DNA from: Streptomyces humi
GTDB lineage: Bacteria; Actinomycetota; Actinomycetes; Streptomycetales; Streptomycetaceae
Assembly: GCF_001005085.2 (NCBI RefSeq)
Contig: NZ_LBMU02000101.1
Span: forward strand, 30,117-94,116
Length of the DNA stretch: 64,000 bases
Direction: 5' to 3'
Positions 28,676 to 37,211 of the stretch are shown one piece after another. Every line of letters starts with the position of its first letter. Positions within the stretch are counted from its first letter, which is position 1. The notes beneath the pieces were generated by a model, which was not told where the DNA came from, did not search any database, and worked only from the letters and a program-made list of their open reading frames with translations. Position numbers and translations under genes: made by a program.

Positions 28676-29554
28676 ATGACGGAAGTCCCTGCCCGACGCC
28701 TGCTCCTCGTGCACGCGCACCCGGACGACGAGTCGATCAACAACGGCGCCACCATGGCCCGCTACGCGGACCAGGGTGTCCGTGTGACGCTGGTCACCTG
28801 CACTCTCGGCGAGGGCGGCGAGGTCATCCCGCCCGAGCTGAGGCATCTGACCGGCCCGGCGCTGGGCGAGCACCGGCTGGGCGAGCTCACCGCCGCCATG
28901 CGGGAACTCGGCGTCGACGACTTCCGGCTGCTCGGCGGCGCCGGCCGCTACCACGACTCCGGAATGATGGGCCTGCCCGACAACGACGTGCCCGGCTGCT
29001 TCTGGCAGGCCGACGTCGACGAGGCCGCCGCCCATCTCGTCGAGGTCATCCTCGAGACCCGCCCCCAGGTCGTCGTCACCTACGACGACAACGGCGGCTA
29101 CGGCCACCCGGACCACATCCAGGCCCACCGCGTCGCCATGAGAGCCGTCGAACTCGCCGCCGAGGCCGGCCACCGCGTCCCCAAGGTCTACTGGAACCGC
29201 GTCCCGCGCACCGTCGCCGAGGAGGCCTTCGCCCGTCTCCGCGAGGACCTGCCGACGCTGCCCTTCGACAAGCCCGCGGCCGTCGACGACGTGCCGGGCG
29301 TGGTCGACGACCGGCGGGTCACCACCGCGATCGACGGCACCGCGTATGCCACCGCGAAGACCGCGGCGATGGCCGCCCACGCCACCCAGATCGAGGTGGC
29401 GCCCGGCGCGGCACCCTGCTTCGCCCTCTCCAACGAGCTGGCGCAGCCCGTGTTCACCACGGAGTACTACGAGTTGGTGGCCGGCGTGCCGGGCGCCACA
29501 CCCGAGACCGACCTGTTCGCCGGCCTCGGCGCGGCCACGGAGGTGACCTCATGA
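28676..29554 (+). CDS. mshB: mycothiol biosynthesis deacetylase MshB
   Basis: A 292-residue zinc deacetylase that removes the acetyl group from GlcNAc-inositol, the second enzymatic step toward mycothiol, the main low-molecular-weight thiol of actinomycetes. The metal-binding signature HAHPDDES occurs at residues 13-20 and the distal HPDHIQAH near residue 145, as in M. tuberculosis MshB. The stop overlaps the next start as ATGA, so the membrane protein downstream is co-translated. Length fits the family. Confidence 0.93.
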   Translation: MTEVPARRLLLVHAHPDDESINNGATMARYADQGVRVTLVTCTLGEGGEVIPPELRHLTGPALGEHRLGELTAAMRELGVDDFRLLGGAGRYHDSGMMGLPDNDVPGCFWQADVDEAAAHLVEVILETRPQVVVTYDDNGGYGHPDHIQAHRVAMRAVELAAEAGHRVPKVYWNRVPRTVAEEAFARLREDLPTLPFDKPAAVDDVPGVVDDRRVTTAIDGTAYATAKTAAMAAHATQIEVAPGAAPCFALSNELAQPVFTTEYYELVAGVPGATPETDLFAGLGAATEVTS

Positions 29555-29967
29555 GCTCCGCGGGACGCGGCTCGATGCTCGCGCAACCGTTGCGGCCGCC
29601 CTCCGCGGGGCGGGCCGCGGCCCTGTTCGGCCTGGTGGTGCTCGGTGCCGTGGTCGGCCTCGCCGGGACCCTCGTCCAGGCCGGCTGGTTCCCCGGTGGG
29701 CTGCTGCTCGCGCTGGCCGGCGCCGCCGGGCTCTTCCTCGGCGGGTCGCGGGCGACCGGCAGCCGTTCCGGGGCCGTGGCGCCCGCCTTCGGCTGGGTCG
29801 TCGCCGTCATCTTCCTCACCGCCTCCCGCCCCGAGGGGGATTTCCTGTTCGGCGCGGGAGGCGGCTCGTACCTCTTCCTGCTCGGCGGCATGGCGCTGGC
29901 TGTGATCTGCGCCACAATAGGTTTGGGGCGGCAACCCGCGGCGGCCGGCGCCCGACTTGGCAAGTGA
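29551..29967 (+). CDS. membrane protein downstream of mshB (DUF6113-like)
   Basis: A 138-residue protein with four hydrophobic segments. The cytoplasmic tails are short and basic. It is coupled to mshB by a 4-bp ATGA overlap and, to my recollection, is a regular neighbour of mshB in Streptomyces, annotated DUF6113. The pairing suggests a link with mycothiol or with the envelope, but nothing in the sequence proves one. Confidence 0.8.
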   Translation: MSSAGRGSMLAQPLRPPSAGRAAALFGLVVLGAVVGLAGTLVQAGWFPGGLLLALAGAAGLFLGGSRATGSRSGAVAPAFGWVVAVIFLTASRPEGDFLFGAGGGSYLFLLGGMALAVICATIGLGRQPAAAGARLGK

Positions 29968-30123
29968 CGTACCACTTCGCCGTGCGGCGCGCGTGCGAGT
30001 CCGGTGTGGGTTTCCCCAGCGGTCATGGGATAAGCGTCAGAAGTGGCCAGTATGGTGGTGCGCGCCGCCGAGCCGCCCGAGCAAGGTCGAAACGGGCGGT
30101 GGAGCCAACCGGGAGAACCTGCC

Positions 30124-32487
30124 TTGAGTCGTGAAACTGACACTCCGTCCTCCGGGCCCAACGGGCGCGGCGGATCCGCATACCCCTCGGGCACGCCGCC
30201 GTACGGGACCCCCATGGCTTCCGACGACGCCGCGGGCGCGGGCCGTTCGGCCGCGCAGCCGGAGGAACGCAAGACCGAGACCACGCTGACGACCCGGATC
30301 CGGATCAACATCCCCGGATCCCGGCCGATTCCGCCGGTGGTCGTCCGCACACCCGTCCCGGACACCGAGGCCGCTCCGAGCGAGGAGACGGGCACCCACG
30401 CGCTGCCGACCGGCCCCGCCGCGCCCACCGGCGCCGTCGAGCCGCCCGCCGCGGAAGCGGCCCCGGCCCCGGCCGCCGCCCCCGCTCCCGGGGAGAAGGC
30501 CAGCGACTGGTTCGCGCCGCGCAAGTCCGGCCCGGCCAAGGGCCCCCAGCGCGGCCCCGCCGCCAACGGGTCGACACCACCGGGCGGTTCGCCCGCCGTG
30601 ACCCAGAACACGCCGGCCGCACCCGGCACCCCGGGCCCCCAGGGCACCCCGGGCGGCCCGCGGGCGAACGGCGGCCGTCCCGGCGGGGTCGTCGGCTCGA
30701 TGGGGGCGCCCGGCGGCTCCCGGCCCGGCTCCACCAACGGTTCGGGGCTGCCCACGGGCGCCACCGGCGGCCCGGTGGCTCCCGGGCACGGCGGCGGCAC
30801 CGGCTCCTTCGACGTGACCGAGGCGCTCGCCGCGGGCCCGCTCGGCGGCCCCCGGGGCGGCGCCAAGGACAGCGGCGAACCGCGCCGCGACGAACTGCCG
30901 TACTTCGCCGAGGGCGGCAGCCCGAACGGCGCCCCGAACGGCCCCGGCCTGCCCGGCGGCGGCCCGGCCGGCCCCGGTGGTCCCAACGGCTTCAACGGCC
31001 CCGGCAGGCCCGGCGGCCCCGGCGGCCCGCAGGGCCCGGCGGGCCCCACCGGCGGACCGGTCACCGGCGACGGCCCGTTCGTCCCGCCGGTCACCGGCGG
31101 CGAGCCTTTCGGCGCTCCCGGCGGTCCCGGCGCTCCCGGCGCTCCCGCCGGTCTCGGCGGTCCCGCGGCCCCCGGCGGTCCCGCGGGCCCCGGCCGCGGT
31201 CCGGGCCGGCCCAACGGCCGTGCCCCGCAGGCCGGACCCGGCGCGCGCACCGCCCCCGGCGGTCCCCACCTCGCCGTCCCCGGCGGCGGACTGAGCGACG
31301 ACACCGCCATCCTCACCCCGCAGAAACCCGCCCCGGAACCGGGCATGCCCGGCCACGGCGCCCCGGCGGACAACGTCTCCGGACACACCGTCACCAGCGG
31401 CATGCCGGTCGTGACGCCGGGCGCCAACTCCCCCTTCGCGCCGGGTGGCCCCGGCGCCGTGCCGCAGTCGCACACGCCGCCCAAGCTGCCCGAGCCGGTC
31501 TCGCCGCCCCCGGCCGAGTCCAAGGGCAAGGGCAAGGGCAAGAAGAAGCGCAGCAAGCTGCCGCTGCTCGGCGGTGTCGTGGTGGTCGCGGGTGTCGGTG
31601 TCTACGGCGCCGGGCTCCTCATGAACCACTCCGACGTCCCCAAGGGCACCACCGTGCTCGGCGTCGACATCGGCGGCGGCACCCGCGACGACGCGGTCAA
31701 GAAGCTCGACGACGCCTTCGGCGACCGTGTGAACAAGCCGCTGAAGCTGTCGGTCGACGGCAAGACGGTCTCGCTGCCGCCGGACCAGGCGGGCCTCCAG
31801 TTCGACATGCAGAAGACGGTCGACGCGGCCGCCAAGAGCGACTACAACCCGATCTCCGTGATCGGCTCCCTGTTCGGCCAGAAGCGGGTCGTCGACCCCG
31901 ACATGCCGGTCGACGAGGAGAAGCTCCAGGCCGCCCTCAAGGACCTCGGCGGCAGCGCCGGTTCCGTCACCGAGGGCACGATCGAGTTCAAGTCCGGCAA
32001 GGCCGTCGCGGTCTACGGCAAGCCGGGCAAGGGCATCGACGCGGCCGCGTCCGCCCAGGCGGTCACGCAGGCGTACCGGACGATGGTGGAGACCGACACC
32101 TCCGCCACGGTGTCCGTACCGACGACCACCCAGCAGCCGACGGTCTCCAAGACCGAGGTCGACCGCGAGATGAAGGCGTTCGCGGAGCCGGCGATGTCCA
32201 ACCTGGTCGTCGTCCAGACGGACGCCACGCACAGCATCAAGTTCGGCCCCGTCTCCCTGCCGAAGATCCTCGGATTCAAGGCCGTCGACGGCAAGCTGGT
32301 GGAGACGTACAACCTGGACGCCCTCAAGGCGGCGTACGGCAGCACCTTCAACGGCGTGCTGATCACCCGGGGAACCGGCCAGAAGACGGCGGTCACTCCC
32401 CAGGACGTCGCCTCCGCGCTCCGCAAGGCCCTGGTCGGCAAGACGACGGCCGAGCGTGTCGGCGTGATCGAGACGAACCCGAGCTGA
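30124..32487 (+). CDS. large Gly/Pro-rich membrane protein with PG_binding_4-like domain
   Basis: A 787-residue protein with three parts. Residues about 1-475 are cytoplasmic and low-complexity; between about 160 and 380 they become collagen-like, with many G-P-x and G-G-P triplets. A Lys-rich segment (KGKGKGKKKRSK) then leads into one transmembrane helix at about 479-501. The rest, about 285 residues outside the cell, has two related modules each with a GVDIGGGTRDDAVKKL-like start, resembling the PG_binding_4/VanW-associated domain of peptidoglycan-linked proteins. The TTG start (MSRETDTPSSG) has GGGAG upstream; a GTG/ATG frame 81 bases earlier lacks a site. Probably a cell-wall-associated protein; the enzymatic role is unknown. 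Confidence 0.8.
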   Translation: MSRETDTPSSGPNGRGGSAYPSGTPPYGTPMASDDAAGAGRSAAQPEERKTETTLTTRIRINIPGSRPIPPVVVRTPVPDTEAAPSEETGTHALPTGPAAPTGAVEPPAAEAAPAPAAAPAPGEKASDWFAPRKSGPAKGPQRGPAANGSTPPGGSPAVTQNTPAAPGTPGPQGTPGGPRANGGRPGGVVGSMGAPGGSRPGSTNGSGLPTGATGGPVAPGHGGGTGSFDVTEALAAGPLGGPRGGAKDSGEPRRDELPYFAEGGSPNGAPNGPGLPGGGPAGPGGPNGFNGPGRPGGPGGPQGPAGPTGGPVTGDGPFVPPVTGGEPFGAPGGPGAPGAPAGLGGPAAPGGPAGPGRGPGRPNGRAPQAGPGARTAPGGPHLAVPGGGLSDDTAILTPQKPAPEPGMPGHGAPADNVSGHTVTSGMPVVTPGANSPFAPGGPGAVPQSHTPPKLPEPVSPPPAESKGKGKGKKKRSKLPLLGGVVVVAGVGVYGAGLLMNHSDVPKGTTVLGVDIGGGTRDDAVKKLDDAFGDRVNKPLKLSVDGKTVSLPPDQAGLQFDMQKTVDAAAKSDYNPISVIGSLFGQKRVVDPDMPVDEEKLQAALKDLGGSAGSVTEGTIEFKSGKAVAVYGKPGKGIDAAASAQAVTQAYRTMVETDTSATVSVPTTTQQPTVSKTEVDREMKAFAEPAMSNLVVVQTDATHSIKFGPVSLPKILGFKAVDGKLVETYNLDALKAAYGSTFNGVLITRGTGQKTAVTPQDVASALRKALVGKTTAERVGVIETNPS

Positions 32488-32498
32488 CGACGGCTCAG

Positions 32499-32534
32499 AG
32501 AGGGGGTGCCCGGTGCGTACCGGGCGCCCCCTCT
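32499..32534 (+). terminator. terminator before the ABC exporter operon
   Basis: A 16-bp stem AGAGGGGGTGCCCGGT with ACCGGGCGCCCCCTCT (one G-T pair), followed by GTCTGTCGG, starting 12 bp after the stop codon. Confidence 0.75.
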
Positions 32535-32555
32535 GTCTGTCGGTCAGGTCCTGCT

Positions 32556-32571
32556 CATGACATCTGTCATG
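32556..32571. promoter_or_regulatory. candidate operator CATGACA-TC-TGTCATG
   Basis: A perfect 7-bp inverted repeat with a 2-base spacer, 59 bp before the ATPase start. It is the sort of compact dyad bound by NarL/LuxR-type response regulators such as the one at the end of this operon, so autoregulation is plausible. Binding is inferred only. Confidence 0.5.
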
Positions 32572-32600
32572 CGGCTCTCCGGACGGTCGGCACTGCCCCC

Positions 32601-32618
32601 GGCCGGGCTCGCCCGGCC
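32601..32618 (+). promoter_or_regulatory. short hairpin just upstream of ATPase start
   Basis: GGCCGGGC-TC-GCCCGGCC, an 8-bp perfect stem with a two-base centre, lies 11 bp before the ATG, where a ribosome-binding site would be expected. None is visible. It could block translation or be part of the promoter if transcription starts below it. Confidence 0.4.
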
Positions 32619-32629
32619 AGCATGGACGC

Positions 32630-33562
32630 ATGACAACGACAGCGGCGACGACGGCCACCGGAACCCCGGTCGTCGGGTTCGACCAAGTGAGCAAGACCTA
32701 CGGGGACGTGCGGGCCGTCGACGGGCTCTCGCTGCGGCTGTACCCGGGGGAGACCGTGGCCCTGCTCGGGCCCAACGGCGCGGGCAAGTCGACCACGCTC
32801 GACCTGCTGCTCGGCCTCAAGCAGGCCGACGCCGGCACGGTCGGCGTCTTCGGCACGAGCCCGCGCGAGGCCATCGTCGCCGGACGCGTCGGCGCGATGC
32901 TCCAGAGCGGCGGCCTGATGGACGAGGTCACCGTGCGGGAGCTGGTGAAGCTGGCCTGCGACCTGCATCCGAAGCCCTACAAGGTGGCCGACGTACTGGC
33001 CCGCGCGGGCATCTCCCCGATCGCCGACCGCAAGGTCAACAAGCTCTCCGGCGGCCAGGCCCAGCGCGTCCGCTTCGCCCTCGCCACCGCCGGCGACAGC
33101 GACCTGATCGTCCTGGACGAGCCGACCACCGGCATGGACGTCTCCGCCCGCCAGGCCTTCTGGGCCACCATGCGGGAACAGGCCGACCAGGGGCGTACGG
33201 TCCTGTTCGCCACCCACTACCTGGAAGAGGCCGACGCCATCGCCGACCGGGTGCTGGTGCTGCACCGCGGCCGGCTGCTCGCCGACGGCACCGCCGCCGA
33301 GATCAAGGCCAGGGCGGGAGCCCGGCGGATCGCCTTCGACCTGGAGGGCGAGATCGACGAGGCACCGCTGCGCGAGCTGCCCTTCCTGACCGCCGTCGAC
33401 GTCAGCGGCCAGACGGTCCGCATGCAGTCCTCCGACGCCGACGCCACCGTGCACGCGCTGTACGCCCTCGGCGTCTATCCCCGCAACCTCGAAGTCGCCG
33501 GACTCGGTCTGGAGCAGGCTTTCGTCGCCATCACGGAGGCCGAGGAGGCCAAGCAGTCATGA
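32630..33562 (+). CDS. ABC exporter ATPase (DrrA-like)
   Basis: A 310-residue ATPase of the drug/antibiotic exporter type. Walker A GPNGAGKST, signature SGGQAQR and Walker B LIVLDEPTTGMDVS are intact. The C-terminal extension of about 80 residues is typical of DrrA-like proteins. No ribosome-binding site precedes the ATG; an out-of-frame ATG 8 bases upstream opens a two-codon frame (ATGGACGCATGA) that overlaps it. Its stop overlaps the permease start as ATGA. The operon continues with permease, histidine kinase and response regulator, so substrate sensing and export are probably linked. Confidence 0.92.
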   Translation: MTTTAATTATGTPVVGFDQVSKTYGDVRAVDGLSLRLYPGETVALLGPNGAGKSTTLDLLLGLKQADAGTVGVFGTSPREAIVAGRVGAMLQSGGLMDEVTVRELVKLACDLHPKPYKVADVLARAGISPIADRKVNKLSGGQAQRVRFALATAGDSDLIVLDEPTTGMDVSARQAFWATMREQADQGRTVLFATHYLEEADAIADRVLVLHRGRLLADGTAAEIKARAGARRIAFDLEGEIDEAPLRELPFLTAVDVSGQTVRMQSSDADATVHALYALGVYPRNLEVAGLGLEQAFVAITEAEEAKQS

Positions 33563-34299
33563 ACGCGCTGATCAAGCTGGAACTCGCCCGCGCCCTGCGC
33601 AACCGCAAGTTCCTGTTCTTCTCGGTGATCTACCCCTCGATCATCTTCCTGCTGGTCGCCAGCCAGGGCGACACCAGCCAGACCATCGACGACTCCGGCC
33701 TGTCGCTCGCCGCGTACGTCATGGTCTCCATGGCCTCCTTCGGCGCCCTGACCGCCGTCCTGATGGGCAACAGCGAGCGCATCGCCAAGGAGCGCGAGAG
33801 CGGCTGGGTACGGCAGCTGCGGCTGACCACCCTGCCCGGACGCGGCTACGTGCTCGCCAAGACCGCCAGCGCCGCCGTGGTGAGCCTGCCCTCCATCGTG
33901 GTCGTCTTCCTGGTCGCCGCCTCGGTCAAGCACGTACGCCTGGACGCCTGGCAGTGGCTGGCGCTGACCGGCGCGATCTGGGCCGGCAGCCTGGTCTTCG
34001 CCGCGCTCGGCGTCGCCATCGGGTATCTGGCGAGTGGTGACGCGGTCCGCCCGATCACGATGATCACCTACTTCGGGCTGTCGATCCTCGGCGGCCTGTG
34101 GTGGCCCTCCTCCTCCTTCCCGAGCTGGCTCCAGGACATCGCGAAGTGGCTGCCCACACACGCGTACGCTGCCCTGGGACGGGCCATCGAACAGAGCCAG
34201 GCCCCGAAAGCCCAGGACATCGCCATCCTCGTCGTCTTCTTCGCCCTCTTCGTCGGCGGCGCGGCCTGGCTGTACCGGAAGGACACGCTGAAGGCGTGA
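33559..34299 (+). CDS. ABC-2 type exporter permease
   Basis: A 246-residue membrane protein with six predicted helices, the partner of the upstream ATPase. The cytoplasmic loop AKERESGWVRQLRLTTLPG and the fifth helix GLSILGGLWWPSSSFP are characteristic of ABC-2 permeases. Its ATG overlaps the ATPase stop. The substrate is unknown; lipid-like or antibiotic molecules are typical for this type. Confidence 0.9.
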   Translation: MNALIKLELARALRNRKFLFFSVIYPSIIFLLVASQGDTSQTIDDSGLSLAAYVMVSMASFGALTAVLMGNSERIAKERESGWVRQLRLTTLPGRGYVLAKTASAAVVSLPSIVVVFLVAASVKHVRLDAWQWLALTGAIWAGSLVFAALGVAIGYLASGDAVRPITMITYFGLSILGGLWWPSSSFPSWLQDIAKWLPTHAYAALGRAIEQSQAPKAQDIAILVVFFALFVGGAAWLYRKDTLKA

Positions 34300-34304
34300 G
34301 CGCG

Positions 34305-35504
34305 ATGACGGACGACCTGCGGCCCGACGAGGAAGCCCGCGCGGACCGGCTGGTGCGGATCGGCCGGCCGCCCCGCAACCGGGGCGAGGCGATGCGCAAA
34401 CTGGTGTGGGTCCTGCCCTGGCTGGTCTTCCTGGCCTCCCCGGTCGGAGACCTGACCGCCGGCCACCACACCACCGGCGCCACGGTGGCCGGCTGGACCG
34501 GTCTGGCGGCCTTCGTCGGGATCTACCTGGCCATCGTCTTCCGCCAGATGGGCCGGCCGTTCCGCGGCGGGATCGTCAGCGTCGCGGTCGCCGTGCAGTG
34601 GGTGCTGGCGGTCGTCCTCGCCTTCAGCCTCGGCAGCTCCTGGCTCGGCCTGTTCGTGTACGTCTCCGTGATGTGCGGGGTCACCTTCCCGCTGCGCGTC
34701 GCCTACTGGACGATCCCGGCCACGACCGCCGCCATGATGCTGGCGGGCTGGCACGCCCACGACCTGGACGAGGCCTGGGGCCTGTTCCTGGTGGTGCTCC
34801 TGGTCGGCTACTCGATGACCGGCATCCGGCAACTCGTCGCCACCACCGTCGAGTTGCGCAAGGCCCGGGCCACCGTCGCCCAACTGGCGGCCAACGAGGA
34901 GCGGTTGCGGCTCGCCCGTGACCTGCACGACCTGCTGGGGCACTCGCTCTCGCTGATCACGCTGAAGAGCGAACTGGCGGGCCGGATGCTCCCGGACCAC
35001 CCCGACAAGGCGGCCCAGCAGGTCTCCGACATCGAACAGGTCAGCAGGCAGGCCCTGGTGGACGTCCGGGAGGCGGTCACCGGGTACCGGCGGGCCCGGC
35101 TCGCCGCCGAACTCGCGGGCGCCCAGGTCGCCCTGACCGCCGCCGCGGTCACCGCGGAGATACCGGCCGACCCCGACCTCACCGGAGTGCCCGAGGACGG
35201 CGAGGCCGCCCTCGCGTGGGCACTGCGCGAGGCGGTCACCAATGTCGTCCGGCACAGCGGCGCGACCGCCTGCACGGTGGAGCTGCTGCGCCGGCAGACC
35301 CTGGACGGCCCGGTCCTCGAACTCGCCGTGGAGGACAACGGATCGGGCGGTTCGGGCAAGGGCCCCGGCAACGGTCTCACCGGCCTCACCGAGCGGCTGG
35401 AGAAGGCGGGCGGCACACTGGAGGCGGCCCGTGGCAAGCGCGGCTTCCGGCTGGTCGCCCGGATCCCGCTGCCCCCCGGCATGGCCGTAGGATCCGGGGC
35501 ATGA
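34305..35504 (+). CDS. sensor histidine kinase (DesK/NarL-type)
   Basis: A 399-residue kinase. The N-terminal half has five or six membrane segments with short loops and no large external domain, so it probably senses the membrane or the neighbouring transporter, as DesK and LiaS-like kinases do. The HisKA_3 phosphoacceptor is the histidine in RLARDLHDLLGHSLSL; the ATPase N-box is REAVTNVVRHSGA. The ATG has AAGGCGTGAG upstream; a GTG 9 bases earlier that overlaps the permease stop is an equally possible start. Its stop overlaps the regulator start. Confidence 0.9.
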   Translation: MTDDLRPDEEARADRLVRIGRPPRNRGEAMRKLVWVLPWLVFLASPVGDLTAGHHTTGATVAGWTGLAAFVGIYLAIVFRQMGRPFRGGIVSVAVAVQWVLAVVLAFSLGSSWLGLFVYVSVMCGVTFPLRVAYWTIPATTAAMMLAGWHAHDLDEAWGLFLVVLLVGYSMTGIRQLVATTVELRKARATVAQLAANEERLRLARDLHDLLGHSLSLITLKSELAGRMLPDHPDKAAQQVSDIEQVSRQALVDVREAVTGYRRARLAAELAGAQVALTAAAVTAEIPADPDLTGVPEDGEAALAWALREAVTNVVRHSGATACTVELLRRQTLDGPVLELAVEDNGSGGSGKGPGNGLTGLTERLEKAGGTLEAARGKRGFRLVARIPLPPGMAVGSGA

Positions 35505-36115
35505 GCAGCACGATCAAGGTCCTCCTCGCCGAGGACCAGTCGATGGTCCGCGAGGCACTGGCCGCCCTGCTGGGTCTGGAGGACGACATCGAGGTCGTGG
35601 CCCAGGTCGCGCGCGGGGACGAGGTGCTGGCCGCGGCGCGGGCGAACGACGTCGACGTGGCCCTGCTCGACATCGAGATGCCGGGCTGCACGGGCATCGA
35701 GGCGGCGGCACAGCTCCACAAGGCGCTCCCGGCCGTCAGACTGGTCGTCCTCACCACCTTCGGCCGCCCCGGCTACCTGCGCAGCGCGATGGAGGCGGGC
35801 GCCGACGCGTTCCTGGTCAAGGACGCCCCCGCCGCCCAACTCGCCGAGGCCGTCCGCAAGGTGCTGGCCGGCGAGCGCGTCATCGACCCCACCCTCGCGG
35901 CGGCGGCCCTGGCGGAGGGCGCCAACCCGCTGACCGACCGCGAACGAGAGGTCCTGCGAGCCGCGGCCGACGGCTCCACGAACGCGGAACTGGCGACGGC
36001 CCTGCACCTCTCCCAGGGGACGGTGCGCAACTACCTCTCGACGGCGATCCAGAAACTCGCGGTACGCAACAGAGCGGAAGCGGTACGCATCGCCCGGGAG
36101 AAGGGCTGGCTGTAA
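35501..36115 (+). CDS. LuxR/NarL-type response regulator
   Basis: A 204-residue transcription regulator. The receiver domain has the acidic pair ED at 11-12, the phosphorylated aspartate at 57 in LLDIEMPG, the threonine in LTTFGR and the lysine in LVKDAP. A helix-turn-helix of the LuxR type follows (LTDREREVLRAAADG onwards to GTVRNYL). It is translationally coupled to the kinase gene as ATGA. It probably controls its own operon through the dyad at 32556. Confidence 0.93.
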   Translation: MSSTIKVLLAEDQSMVREALAALLGLEDDIEVVAQVARGDEVLAAARANDVDVALLDIEMPGCTGIEAAAQLHKALPAVRLVVLTTFGRPGYLRSAMEAGADAFLVKDAPAAQLAEAVRKVLAGERVIDPTLAAAALAEGANPLTDREREVLRAAADGSTNAELATALHLSQGTVRNYLSTAIQKLAVRNRAEAVRIAREKGWL

Positions 36116-36132
36116 CAGCCCCCCGGACCGGC

Positions 36133-36990
36133 TCAGTTGAGGCGGGCCCGAGCGGACCGCGCCTCCCCGCGCACCTTCTCCGCCGCCCCCTCGTCGACCA
36201 CCTCGATCAGCTCCGCGTACTCCTCCAACTCCTCGGCCCCGTCGGTGAACTCACCCCGCTCCACCAGCAACCGGGCCCGCTCGTACCGCAGTCGCGCCGG
36301 ATGCGACGGCAACAGCAGCGCCAGGTCCACCGACCACAGACCCACGTCCGACCGTTCCGGGCGCGCCGCCGCCCACGACCGGACGTTGTTGAGGATCCGC
36401 CGTACGACGTCCAGGGGATCCGCCGGCTCCAGCATCGCCGGCTCCAGCGGCACCCCGGCCGCCCCCACCACCAGCAGCTCGGCGTCCGCCCCGGTCAGCA
36501 CCCGCCCGCCGTCGAACGGATCGGCCAGCACCTGCTCCTCAGCCGCCCCGAAGCCGACCACGAAGTGCCCCGGCAGCGCGACCCCGTACACCGGCGCCCC
36601 GGCCCGCCGGGCCACCTCCAGCCACACCACGGACAGCAGGATCGGCAGCCCGCGCCGCCGCCGCAGCACCTCGTGCAGCAGCGAGGACTCCAGCCGCTGG
36701 TAGTCCCCCTCGGTGCCGCGGAAGCCGAACCGCTCGCCCAGCACCCGCCGCGCCGCCGTGGCCCAGGCGGGCGGCCCGCCCGGCCGGTAGGGCAGCTGTC
36801 CCGCCAGCCGGTCCAGTTCCATCTGCGCCGCGTCGATGCCGGCCTCGTCGAGGCCGCCGTCGGCCACCGCGCCCAGCAGCAGGCACAACGTCGCCAGATC
36901 GGGCCGTTCGGACCGCGCCTCCTCGGCGAACCGCCGCCGCACCTCGGCGGCCCGTTCCGGCGAAGGGGGTGGGGGATGAGGGGGACGCAT
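36133..36990 (-). CDS. SirB1/transglutaminase-like family protein
   Basis: A 285-residue soluble protein with the SirB1 N-terminal (transglutaminase-like) domain: RRGLPILLSVVWLEVARRAG, then PGHFVVGF and LADPFDGGRVLT, corresponding to the conserved Cys-less scaffold of this family. The C-terminal 100 residues resemble a tetratricopeptide-like helical repeat. In other bacteria the family is described only vaguely as regulator-linked; no enzymatic activity should be assumed. The stop lies 17 bp from the response regulator's stop, on the opposite strand. Confidence 0.8.
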   Translation of the reverse strand: MRPPHPPPPSPERAAEVRRRFAEEARSERPDLATLCLLLGAVADGGLDEAGIDAAQMELDRLAGQLPYRPGGPPAWATAARRVLGERFGFRGTEGDYQRLESSLLHEVLRRRRGLPILLSVVWLEVARRAGAPVYGVALPGHFVVGFGAAEEQVLADPFDGGRVLTGADAELLVVGAAGVPLEPAMLEPADPLDVVRRILNNVRSWAAARPERSDVGLWSVDLALLLPSHPARLRYERARLLVERGEFTDGAEELEEYAELIEVVDEGAAEKVRGEARSARARLN

Positions 36991-37211
36991 AGCTGTTTCG
37001 TGCCCTTCCGGAATGATCCGTACCGTTCAATGCCCCAGAAGCCGCACCGAGGCCCCGGAAGCCGCTTCGGGCCCAGGAGCCGACCGGAGCGGCAGGAGCC
37101 GTTCCGTGGCCCCGGGACGTGCACCGAAGCCGAGGAGCCGCTCCCGGAGCCTCAGCAGGAGGCAGGCCCCGGATACCGCGCTCCCGGAGTGCGGGTGTCG
37201 CATCCGTGGTC

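Noticed and set aside
37051..37073. Hairpin in the gap between the GNAT and SirB1-like genes
   Set aside because: The stem needs bulges and lies about 140 bp beyond the GNAT stop; recorded in the GNAT entry but not as a terminator.
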